A DNA stretch of 64,000 nt, from contig CAIPOI010000002.1 of NCBI GenBank assembly GCA_903866625.1, positions 101,063 to 165,062 on the forward strand, in the 5' to 3' direction. Shown piece after piece: positions 49,765 through 57,781 of this stretch. Every line of letters begins with the position of its first letter. Position 1 is the first letter of the stretch. Under the pieces are notes generated by a model. That model was not told the DNA's origin and did no database searches. It saw only the letters and a list, made by a program, of their open reading frames with translations. Origin of the DNA: an uncultured archaeon. Lineage in GTDB: Archaea > Nanobdellota > Nanobdellia > Pacearchaeales > GW2011-AR1. Made by a program: the position numbers and the translations under genes.

Positions 49765-49938
49765 CTATCTATTAAATTGATATCCGATTTCTTGTCCTGC
49801 TCGTTCGTAATTACTTGTTTTTTCTTGAGCTCCGTAAGTAGCACAGCCATTGTTACAAGCATAAGGCAATGATAAAAATGTTAGGGCAACAAGTCCAGAG
49901 AAAACTTTCCTTCGTTTCATTAAATTTTGGATTTTCAT
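49765..49938 (-). CDS. 57-aa peptide with hydrophobic N-terminus and CNNGC motif; candidate radical SAM substrate
   Basis: MKIQNLMKRRKVFSGLVALTFLSLPYACNNGCATYGAQEKTSNYERAGQEIGYQFNR*; GTGGAGGAAAAATG Shine-Dalgarno-like start; stop 3 nt before the radical SAM ATG. Confidence 0.65.
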   Translation of the reverse strand: MKIQNLMKRRKVFSGLVALTFLSLPYACNNGCATYGAQEKTSNYERAGQEIGYQFNR

Positions 49939-49983
49939 TTTTCCTCCACAATTTATTTAATAAAAATTAGTTTAGACAGAGTT

Positions 49984-50007
49984 TTATCAATTGCCAATAT
50001 TGATTAT
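49984..50007. promoter_or_regulatory. CAATATTGA-type element in the 49938/50122 intergenic region
   Basis: Minus: TCAATATTGGCAATTGATAA (49984-50003). Confidence 0.4.
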
Positions 50008-50077
50008 AGAATTCAGAATAAATTCTGGAAGGACTACTGAACCCTAATGAATATATAGAATATATTTTTGGAAAGGG

Positions 50078-50090
50078 AGAATATTGACAA
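50078..50090 (+). promoter_or_regulatory. AATATTGA element 44 nt upstream of the ATG at 50122
   Basis: AGAATATTGACAA; same spacing as at 9894 and 56933. Confidence 0.4.
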
Positions 50091-50121
50091 CGAATATAAT
50101 TAAAAAAGAATTATAATAGTT

Positions 50122-50325
50122 ATGGAAACTTTAGAAGTAACCGCAAGTCAGATTGCACTTGGAATTAATCCAAATACTCCTGTAGAAATTCTAACAAGAG
50201 TTCCAGATCTTGTTTTGTGCGCAGAATGCCAAGAATATGTCCCCCTTGAAGAAACTCAAATGTTCGGAGATGGAAAATATTATTGCATAGATGGTTGTGA
50301 AAAAAGAGTAAAATGGTTCTGCTAG
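50122..50325 (+). CDS. Small zinc-ribbon-like protein (paralog of 50413-50613)
   Basis: LCAECQEYVPLEETQMFGDGKYYCIDGC. Confidence 0.7.
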   Translation: METLEVTASQIALGINPNTPVEILTRVPDLVLCAECQEYVPLEETQMFGDGKYYCIDGCEKRVKWFC

Positions 50326-50412
50326 ATTTTTAGTAAGTTTAGATTAATATTAAGAAAAAAAGAAAATTAATACTAAGAAAGTTAACCAATTATTTTTAAA
50401 CAAATAATTAGT

Positions 50413-50613
50413 TTAATCGACGGTTGCGAGGTGTTCTGCTAAGCAAGTGTCCCAACAATATCTCTTCCCATCTCCTGCAAGATAGGTATTTTCTATAGGC
50501 ACCTCTCTTTCACAATCTCCGCAAGTTACTCTTACTCCGGGTTGGTATCTTTGCTCGGCTGGAACTCTTGTAACTCCTTGCTTTGCAGTAGCTTCAAGTG
50601 TTTGTGTTGCCAT
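50413..50613 (-). CDS. Small zinc-ribbon-like protein (paralog of 50122-50325)
   Basis: TCGDCEREVPIENTYLAGDGKRYCWDTC; start taken at MATQTLEA (50613). Confidence 0.7.
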   Translation of the reverse strand: MATQTLEATAKQGVTRVPAEQRYQPGVRVTCGDCEREVPIENTYLAGDGKRYCWDTCLAEHLATVD

Positions 50614-50668
50614 AAATATAATACTCCTAGAAGCTATATACAGCTTGCCCCTTGTGAGTATAGTTCGT

Positions 50669-50694
50669 AATAGGGTTAGATATAAAACCCTATT
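50669..50694. promoter_or_regulatory. Perfect inverted repeat in a divergent promoter
   Basis: AATAGGGTT-N8-AACCCTATT, flanked by GTGAGTATA direct repeats near 50654 and 50702. Confidence 0.5.
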
Positions 50695-50766
50695 GACACT
50701 AGTGAGTATATAGTCAAAACATTTAAATATATTCATACACAAATAATATAGGGATTCATCCCAAAC

Positions 50767-51765
50767 ATGAAACGTCGAATCATCAAGCAAGGTCATAATA
50801 CCTTGACTATTACTCTTCCGAGTGAATGGACAAAGAAACTTCATTTGGAAGCAGGAGATGAGGTGGACATAGTTGAAACTAATGGTGCTTTAGCAATTAA
50901 TGGTAAGCAACATAATGGGTTCAAATCAACTTCTATTGATATTACGGGATTAAGTATTCCTATGATTTGGAGATTCTTTCAAGGAGCATATAGGGAAGGT
51001 TTTGATGAAGTAAAGGTTATTTACGATAAGAATAAAAAAGATTTTGATAGTGCATATAATTTTTATGCTTCTCAATTTGCTTATATTAGGCTCGGAGAAA
51101 AACCAGGTAAACGAACAGCATTAGATATGATAAACGAATTCGTTAATCGTTTTATTGGTTGGGCTATTATTGATAATGGAGAAAATTACTGCATTATTCG
51201 TGAGATGGGAGAATCAAGTAGTAAAGAGTTTGAAAATTCTCTTAGAAGGATTTTCTTATTAATTCTGGAGCTTTTTGATGAATTGATAAAACTTCTAAAA
51301 AACAACCAAGTAGGCAATATTAACATCTGTAAAGAACTTCATACTTTGGATATCAACATTGATAGATTTATTGACTATTGTTGTAGAATAAATAATAAAA
51401 TAAATGATTCGACTTTTCAAAAGAATAAGCCCTTAATATTCTCCACTTTATTCTTATTGGAGTTGCTGGGGGATGAATTCAAGTATATAGGTAATCATCT
51501 TTCACATTCTAAGGGAAAAGTAGATAATCTTTTAGAATTTGCAGAAACAATAAAAAAACATTTTGAAATGTATTATCACCTCTTTTACAAATTTGATAAG
51601 CAGGGAGTTATTAACTTTGGAGAAAATGATTACAAGATTTACAACGACCATTTTGAAAGAAAAGAGTCAAAGAATAAAGATGCAAATAGTATTGTAAAAC
51701 ATCTTATGCAGATCAGCAAACTTACTTTCTGTTTGATGGAACTCAGAATTGAGATGGAGTATTAG
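50767..51765 (+). CDS. AbrB-like + PhoU-like regulator
   Basis: MKRRIIKQGHNTLTITLPSEWTKKLHLEAGDEVDIVE; paralog of 11344. Confidence 0.8.
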   Translation: MKRRIIKQGHNTLTITLPSEWTKKLHLEAGDEVDIVETNGALAINGKQHNGFKSTSIDITGLSIPMIWRFFQGAYREGFDEVKVIYDKNKKDFDSAYNFYASQFAYIRLGEKPGKRTALDMINEFVNRFIGWAIIDNGENYCIIREMGESSSKEFENSLRRIFLLILELFDELIKLLKNNQVGNINICKELHTLDINIDRFIDYCCRINNKINDSTFQKNKPLIFSTLFLLELLGDEFKYIGNHLSHSKGKVDNLLEFAETIKKHFEMYYHLFYKFDKQGVINFGENDYKIYNDHFERKESKNKDANSIVKHLMQISKLTFCLMELRIEMEY

Positions 51766-51823
51766 TTAGAATTATATACTGAGATACAATAAAGAATAAA
51801 TACTTCTAAACGTCTATTTTTCT

Positions 51824-52381
51824 ATGATAAGTCATTCAGCAACGAGAAGATTAGTCAAACTGCAATTAGTAAAGACTATTGAGCTTCCTAAAAAACATCA
51901 AGAAAGTCGGGTTTATTTTGCAGGGAATTCTGGATTAGAACATTCTATTTCTCTTCCAAAAGAAGTTGCGAGAACATTAAAACCAGATGTTAAATATTCT
52001 GCTTATGTAGAGAGAATTCTTTCAGGAGATTTTGTAAACGATGATCCACTAACTCAAAGAATTTGCACTACTTATGAAGAGATAGTCACACTTTGTAATG
52101 ATAAAGGCCTAGTAATTTACAAAGTAACCCCCCAAGTGGTTCAAGATTGCATTTCTCTTCTTGAACAAGCTTTTTCTCCAAAAGAAAAAAAGACTCTCGA
52201 ATGTTTGGGTAATCCCAATATAAAAGAAAATCTTCACCTGGGGCTAAGAACAAGAGGCATTCTAAGGTTATGGAACAATAATTGCAGAAGTGCTTATTTC
52301 AAGCAGTTAGGAATACAGGATGTTATGAATATGTCAGATTATGTTTTAATGGCTTATAGAGATTATTTAAGGAAGAAATAA
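51824..52381 (+). CDS. Hypothetical protein
   Basis: 185-aa ORF. Confidence 0.55.
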   Translation: MISHSATRRLVKLQLVKTIELPKKHQESRVYFAGNSGLEHSISLPKEVARTLKPDVKYSAYVERILSGDFVNDDPLTQRICTTYEEIVTLCNDKGLVIYKVTPQVVQDCISLLEQAFSPKEKKTLECLGNPNIKENLHLGLRTRGILRLWNNNCRSAYFKQLGIQDVMNMSDYVLMAYRDYLRKK

Positions 52382-52391
52382 TTTTAATATT

Positions 52392-52670
52392 TTAGGGTAA
52401 AAGAGCATATAAGGGGACTCTATCAAGTCCTTTAAAATCTTCTTTAAAAGAATTTGCGATATAATAATTAGCTTCAGATATACTTCCTTGTTGTTGAACT
52501 ACTGAGCAATATCCCCCGACAATTCCAACCATCCATGCAACCAAATTTAAGCCCAAAAGAATTCTAAAATTTGCCTTGCTTTCTAAGTTTCCCTGGGAAT
52601 TATTAACTCTCATCTTAATAAAATTACCCTTTACTATAAAAATATTTAGGTAATAAAAAACAATAATCAC
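52392..52670 (-). CDS. Small membrane protein
   Basis: One TM; start may be MRVNNSQG at 52613. Confidence 0.45.
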   Translation of the reverse strand: MIIVFYYLNIFIVKGNFIKMRVNNSQGNLESKANFRILLGLNLVAWMVGIVGGYCSVVQQQGSISEANYYIANSFKEDFKGLDRVPLYALLP

Positions 52671-52704
52671 CTTTAAAAATCCTCTGCTCCTATCATCTAA
52701 AAAG

Positions 52705-53505
52705 ATGGCAGAACTTGAACAAATAAGAGCAGAATTAAATTCTCTAAAAAATCCAACTAAAGCAGAGATAGTAAAAAAATATCTAAAATCTCCTTATGCT
52801 TTTTATGGAATAACTGTTCCACAACTAAGAAAAATAGCTAAAAAATACAAAGACCTTTCTTTTAATCAAACCTATCAGTTATTTGAAGCTCTTTGGAAAT
52901 CTGGAAATCATGAAGAAATGTCCTTAGCACTCTATCTTCTTCAAAATCACAAAAAATATTTTAACTTAGAAACTTGGGGATTTTTATTTCCAAGATTAGA
53001 AAAAGCTAAGACTTGGGACCATGTAGACGAACTCTCAAGCCATATAACTGGAGAGATATTTCTTAACAATCCAAATTTGCAACCAGAAATTAAAAAGATG
53101 GCAGAGTCAACTAATCCTTGGATGAGAAGAATTGCAATAGTTAGCCAATATCCTCTAATAAAAAAAGGAAAAATCCAACTGATTTTTCTTTTAGCAGAAA
53201 AAGCAGTTTACGACGAGGATATTTATGTTCAAAAAGCAGCAGGTTGGATGATAAGGGAAGCTGGAAAAAAGAATCCTGTTCAAGCTCAAGAGTTTATAAA
53301 AATCCATAAAAATATGAAACCTTCTGCGTTTAGTTATGCAACTGAAAAGCTGTTGGATTTAAGAAAGAGGTTTAAGGAAGAGAGAAAAAATAATAAAAAA
53401 GAAAACATACAAATTAAAGAAACCAATTCTCTTAGTAACGAACAAAAACTTGCAGAAAAGTTAAGTTCCGAAGAGTTGAACAAGATAAAATATTTTAAGA
53501 GTTAA
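52705..53505 (+). CDS. DNA alkylation repair (AlkD-like) HEAT-repeat protein
   Basis: YGITVPQLRKIAKKY, KTWDHVDELSSHITG, WMRRIAIVSQYPLIKKG, AAGWMIREAGKKNP. Confidence 0.9.
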   Translation: MAELEQIRAELNSLKNPTKAEIVKKYLKSPYAFYGITVPQLRKIAKKYKDLSFNQTYQLFEALWKSGNHEEMSLALYLLQNHKKYFNLETWGFLFPRLEKAKTWDHVDELSSHITGEIFLNNPNLQPEIKKMAESTNPWMRRIAIVSQYPLIKKGKIQLIFLLAEKAVYDEDIYVQKAAGWMIREAGKKNPVQAQEFIKIHKNMKPSAFSYATEKLLDLRKRFKEERKNNKKENIQIKETNSLSNEQKLAEKLSSEELNKIKYFKS

Positions 53506-53535
53506 TTATTTAAATACCGATATATACCTGCCTAT

Positions 53536-54207
53536 ATGTGGAAAGCTAAGTTTAAGGTGTTTGATGAAACTGGAACCTTTGCTACACTTGCAAGAAGATA
53601 TAAGATTATAATTTATGGATATATGATTAATCATTATATTAAAAATAATTATCATTACTTTACACTTTCCGTATTTTTGGATTGCGATGAAGAAACTAAA
53701 AAATTAGTTATAAACGATTTATGGAATTTTAAGAGAGTTAATAATCTTGAAGATCAGGGTAGTTTTTTAATTTGTGAATTAAAGATTACAGATAAGATGG
53801 AAAAAGAAAAAAAGCCGAGTTTATTTTACAATCCTGCATTAATACAGGTAAAACCTTTTATTTTAGATCCCGAAGGTTGGGAAGAACTCGAATTTGCCGC
53901 ATTTAACCGAAAAGATTTAGATAAGGTCTTAGAGATTTCAGAGAAACTGTATAAACTAAAACTTTTGTATATTAAACAAGAAAAAATAGATTCCTTTAGT
54001 GTAATGAATTTATTTCCGAAATTAACTGATAAACAAAAAGAAATGTTAAAATTAGCTATAGAAAATGGATACTATTCTTATCCAAGAAAAACTAATATAA
54101 AAGAATTAGCTAAAAGAAATAAAATGTCTTTTTCTACTTTCCAAGAGCACCTAAGAAAAGCAGAGAACAAACTAATTCCATTTATAGCAAGAAAATCTGA
54201 GCTTTAA
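53536..54207 (+). CDS. Bat-type HTH-10 transcriptional regulator
   Basis: LTDKQKEMLKLAIENGYYSYPRKTNIKELAKRNKMSFSTFQEHLRKAENKL. Confidence 0.8.
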   Translation: MWKAKFKVFDETGTFATLARRYKIIIYGYMINHYIKNNYHYFTLSVFLDCDEETKKLVINDLWNFKRVNNLEDQGSFLICELKITDKMEKEKKPSLFYNPALIQVKPFILDPEGWEELEFAAFNRKDLDKVLEISEKLYKLKLLYIKQEKIDSFSVMNLFPKLTDKQKEMLKLAIENGYYSYPRKTNIKELAKRNKMSFSTFQEHLRKAENKLIPFIARKSEL

Positions 54208-54223
54208 ACCGAAATATATCGGT
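54208..54223. promoter_or_regulatory. Palindrome ACCGAAATATATCGGT
   Basis: ACCGA/TCGGT arms just after the HTH-10 stop and before the 54259 gene; ACCGATATATACC also lies at 53516-53528. Confidence 0.45.
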
Positions 54224-54258
54224 ATAAATTATATAATCCCAAAATTCTCGAGATTTCT

Positions 54259-55077
54259 ATGGACATACAAAGAAGAACTTTAGAGAACCTCAAATTTTTA
54301 TCAGATTCTGGATGGACTATCATGGTAGGTGGAACTACCATACATACTTTAACAGCCACCTATAACGAAAAAAACGATATTACTCAAATACTGCCGGATT
54401 TTAAGGGAGAAAAACATGATTTGGGCTTTGATTACTGCAGAGATGAAACCTCTGGAGAAGATTATCTAAATGGGGACTTAAGAAGATTAGTTTCTAATGA
54501 TAACTGTTTTGTTCTTTGGATACAGGATACGGAAGTTAATGAAAGAAAATCAAAGAAAGCGAAAAATCGGAGAGACTACCATATTTATAAAAAAGATGAG
54601 CCCAACGGCATTTATTCAAGAAGAATTTTAGATGAAGGTTTTAGATTTAGATATGACTGGGAGAGACGAAGGTTCTTATCCGAAAGAACAATTCAGGAGG
54701 CAGTTAAGGTAAATCCGCAAGAAGAAGAGTCTACCGAAAAATTTTACAGAGGAGAATACCTGGGATTTTTTGCAGAGTCCTTAGTCACAAGAGGATTTGG
54801 TCATGTAGAATTCAATAAGTATCATTCTAGACAGACCTATAGATTCTTAAATCATCATAATCTGAACAAATTAGTAGTACTAGTTGAAAGAGATGATATG
54901 GGTTTTCTTGGTGCAACAACTTATGATGTTACATTAACTGGCCCCGAATGGCAAGTAAAAGAATTCAAAAGAGCAGCAGAAAGCCAACTAGATAATACGA
55001 CGCATAGTTTAAAATGTGTTAAAAAGCAATTAGTAGAAAAACAGGAAGAGTCCCAAAGAGCAAAAAATAGAACTTAA
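54259..55077 (+). CDS. Hypothetical protein
   Basis: 272-aa ORF with no recognised motif. Confidence 0.6.
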   Translation: MDIQRRTLENLKFLSDSGWTIMVGGTTIHTLTATYNEKNDITQILPDFKGEKHDLGFDYCRDETSGEDYLNGDLRRLVSNDNCFVLWIQDTEVNERKSKKAKNRRDYHIYKKDEPNGIYSRRILDEGFRFRYDWERRRFLSERTIQEAVKVNPQEEESTEKFYRGEYLGFFAESLVTRGFGHVEFNKYHSRQTYRFLNHHNLNKLVVLVERDDMGFLGATTYDVTLTGPEWQVKEFKRAAESQLDNTTHSLKCVKKQLVEKQEESQRAKNRT

Positions 55078-55667
55078 TCATATTCTTCATTCAAAATATC
55101 AAAAATTTCTGAGTCTAAGGTTTTATCACAAGAAAAAATAGGATACATTATGCTACCTTTTTTAGTTGTATGAATAAAACCTAAGGCATGAAACAGTTCA
55201 TGCAGTTCAATCATAGGAACAGAACAACCAGCATTATTCTCGCTATCATAAAGAATAATTTTGGCTTCTAATATTTCTTTTCCGGCTATTAAGGTGGGTC
55301 CACCTTCGCTTAATTTTGTTAAGTCTTCTGAAAAAGCAACAGAAAAACAATCAATAGTTAAATCTGGATTTTCTTGTTCAATAAACTTTATTTTCGTATA
55401 ATTTTCAAGAATCGAAAAAGCAGCTATCATTTTTTGAGTACTAATTTTGGAGCAATCTTGAGAAATAATGTAACTTATATTAGCCCTGCTAAACCTTAAA
55501 CCTTCTTTAATCTGTTGAATAGTTCCATCAATTCCATTATTTTCTTGGCTGTCAATAACTTTTGCAGTAATTTGATTATTTGTTTGCTTAACTAAAAAGA
55601 CTCCGATAAGAAGTATTATCACTATTAATATTAAGAACAAATTTACAAACACCCTTATCTTATCCAT
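55074..55667 (-). CDS. Membrane-anchored matrixin-like metalloprotease
   Basis: N-terminal TM; HELFHALGFIHTTKKGSIMYP (HExxHxxGxxH plus Met-turn-like). Confidence 0.75.
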   Translation of the reverse strand: MDKIRVFVNLFLILIVIILLIGVFLVKQTNNQITAKVIDSQENNGIDGTIQQIKEGLRFSRANISYIISQDCSKISTQKMIAAFSILENYTKIKFIEQENPDLTIDCFSVAFSEDLTKLSEGGPTLIAGKEILEAKIILYDSENNAGCSVPMIELHELFHALGFIHTTKKGSIMYPIFSCDKTLDSEIFDILNEEYD

Positions 55668-55724
55668 ATTATTTTTAACACTGCAAAGATTATAAGCATT
55701 ATTATAGTGGGAGATAATAATGGG

Positions 55725-55774
55725 TGTCTACAATTTTAGAAAAATATCTAATGGGTGTCTACATAGTTCTACAC
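55725..55774. repeat. TGTCTACA repeat unit, copy 1 (downstream of Fic)
   Basis: TGTCTACA at 55725 and TGTCTACATAGTTCTACAC at 55756-55774; 31-nt offset identical to copy 2. Confidence 0.8.
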
Positions 55775-55778
55775 ACGT

Positions 55779-56756
55779 TTACTTCTTCATATTTTTCTTG
55801 CTAGATTTCCTACCTTCTTTCTTCAACTTCTTTTCAAGATCCTTGTATTCTCTTAATATCAGGTCTATAGTTGGCTTAATATCTCCAGAATTCTGGAATA
55901 TTCTCAGGGTTTCATAATATTCTGCTCTGCTAGACATCGAGATATTTACGGGAGGCATATGATTCTTTATGAGAATATTATTGAGTAATAATCTCCCAAC
56001 TCTACCATTACCATCCTCAAAAGGATGAATATATTCAAACTGATTGTGAACCACCGCAGCAAGAACAACAGGAGGATAATTCTTTTTGTTCAAGGTATAC
56101 CATTTTACAAGTTCGTTTAATAATCCTAATACTCTTGAACTTGGAGCACCAAGATGAACTATATTGCCAAAACCATCTCTGATACCTACTTCTACCCCTT
56201 TTTCTCTTAGTTTTCCTGCAAAAGCTTTAGAATTTTGAAAGATTATCTGATGAAGCTCCTTAATTAACTCAACACTTAAGACTTTTTTTGTTTTTCTAAT
56301 GTATCTTATTGCTTCTGCAACACCATAAGTTTCAGAGATATCTTCTTTAGGCTTAGCAAAAGGCCATTTATTTTCATGTAGTATATCTAAAACCTCATTT
56401 TGAGTTATTGTTCCACCTTCTATAGCATTAGTGTTGTAAGTAAATAATTGTGTAAATTGCCCCCAATCTGCTTCTGAAAAATGTATTACTTTAAGTTTTG
56501 TTTTATGTTTTAAGCTTTCAATCAGGGCCTGTTCTCTTTTAGAAAGTTTATAGTTTATAGGGCTTCTTATTATCTTAAAACTATTCAGTTGTTGCTTAAG
56601 TAACTGCTCTGCTTTTTCCTGTCTTTGTTTTATATGCTTTTTATCAATATTACTGCCTAGATAAACTCTTATTTTTTGCACTTTACCGCCTTCTCTAAAA
56701 GAATGTGCTAAGTAATATTTTGCTCCTTTTTTTGTTTTTCTTTCTTCAAGATACAT
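55779..56756 (-). CDS. Fic family protein
   Basis: HPFEDGNGRVGRLLLNNIL, the Fic motif HPFxxGNGRxxR. Confidence 0.95.
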   Translation of the reverse strand: MYLEERKTKKGAKYYLAHSFREGGKVQKIRVYLGSNIDKKHIKQRQEKAEQLLKQQLNSFKIIRSPINYKLSKREQALIESLKHKTKLKVIHFSEADWGQFTQLFTYNTNAIEGGTITQNEVLDILHENKWPFAKPKEDISETYGVAEAIRYIRKTKKVLSVELIKELHQIIFQNSKAFAGKLREKGVEVGIRDGFGNIVHLGAPSSRVLGLLNELVKWYTLNKKNYPPVVLAAVVHNQFEYIHPFEDGNGRVGRLLLNNILIKNHMPPVNISMSSRAEYYETLRIFQNSGDIKPTIDLILREYKDLEKKLKKEGRKSSKKNMKK

Positions 56757-56811
56757 TTTGTTTTTGTATATTTTTATTAATGTTTGTCTTTATCTTACAT
56801 ATAACAATAGG

Positions 56812-56861
56812 TGTCTACATTTATATATCTTTCTAATAAAAATGTCTACATAGTTCTACAC
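56812..56861. repeat. TGTCTACA repeat unit, copy 2 (upstream of Fic)
   Basis: TGTCTACA at 56812 and TGTCTACATAGTTCTACAC at 56843-56861. Confidence 0.8.
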
Positions 56862-56888
56862 TAATAAGCTAGTTGCAGATTTATATTT

Positions 56889-56903
56889 TCAATATTGATA
56901 ATC
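56889..56903 (+). promoter_or_regulatory. TCAATATTGATAATC promoter element
   Basis: 44 nt upstream of the ATG at 56933, directly before TATA-like CTTTTTAAGC. Confidence 0.55.
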
Positions 56904-56932
56904 TTTTTAAGCAAAATTTAGTAGACTATTCT

Positions 56933-57697
56933 ATGGGAAAAACACTAAGAAGTTTTATTGCAAGTGCACTATTAGCCTTAAGTTGCATTACTCCTGAAAC
57001 TAGCTTGGCTGAAAATAAACACGATTTTCCATTAAGAAGAACTGATAGCTCTGGTTTTTTTGACACTAGATTGAGATTTTCGGTAGGTACTGAATATAAT
57101 ATGGCTAAACTTACTGAAGGAAAAACCCTTTATCCTTATTCTGGGCAAGTAACTTTAAAGGCTGCAGATGGTTGGGGTTCAACAGTATGGGCCCCAGGAA
57201 TAGAAGGAGTTTTTAATATTTCTAAAAATTTAGAATTAACAGCAGGTTTAGATTTGCAACTAGACTTTGCTTATGGTTCAACAGGAGAGGAAAGAAAAAT
57301 GGGTATGTATGAAGATATAAAGGGTGTAAAAAATGGAAAAACTGAGATTATAGCTTATGATAAATTAAATCCCGAATTATTTAGTCTTTATCCTTTCATT
57401 GGAATTAATGTTAAGTTCAAATATTTTCAAGTAGGTTTAGAAGCTTCAATACCTTTCTATAAAGAATTTGAAAGAGAATGGTATTATTATAATTCTACAG
57501 GTCAAGATATAACTGAGAGTCAAAGATATGGTGCTGAAGGCTCAAAATTTACTCTAAGAGTTTCAAGCAGAGAATATGAACATTTTAGCGTTGGCGGATT
57601 TTTTTCTACAGAGGATTATAAACTAGAAAGAGCAAATAAACCCGAAGGAAGCGTAAGACAAAATTCCTTTGGTATTGAAATTAAAAAAAGATTTTAA
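56933..57697 (+). CDS. Secreted beta-barrel-like protein 1
   Basis: MGKTLRSFIASALLALSCITPETSLA signal peptide, glycine/aromatic beta pattern, terminal ...SFGIEIKKRF. Confidence 0.6.
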   Translation: MGKTLRSFIASALLALSCITPETSLAENKHDFPLRRTDSSGFFDTRLRFSVGTEYNMAKLTEGKTLYPYSGQVTLKAADGWGSTVWAPGIEGVFNISKNLELTAGLDLQLDFAYGSTGEERKMGMYEDIKGVKNGKTEIIAYDKLNPELFSLYPFIGINVKFKYFQVGLEASIPFYKEFEREWYYYNSTGQDITESQRYGAEGSKFTLRVSSREYEHFSVGGFFSTEDYKLERANKPEGSVRQNSFGIEIKKRF

Positions 57698-57727
57698 ACC
57701 AAAAGAAGAATAAGCCAAACTATATAT

Positions 57728-57741
57728 TCAATATTGATTAT
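57728..57741 (+). promoter_or_regulatory. TCAATATTGATTAT promoter element
   Basis: 54 nt upstream of the ATG at 57782, before ATTTAAAGC. Confidence 0.55.
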
Positions 57742-57781
57742 TTATTTAAAGCCTTTTTTAGTTATATTTTTACACCTCAAC

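Noticed and set aside
50614-50844. N-terminal extension of the 143-aa minus ORF
   Set aside because: Antisense to the PhoU-like gene and covers the divergent promoter; the paralog starts at MATQTLEA (50613).
55779-56756. Fic gene as half of a classic Fic/Doc-Phd toxin-antitoxin pair
   Set aside because: No adjacent small antitoxin-like ORF was found; the protein is a longer Fic with extra N-terminal region.
56873-56932. Extended N-terminus of the first barrel-like ORF (MQIYIFNIDNLFKQNLVDYS)
   Set aside because: Overlaps the TCAATATTGA/TATA-like promoter; the signal peptide begins at 56933. Same reasoning for 57734-57781.
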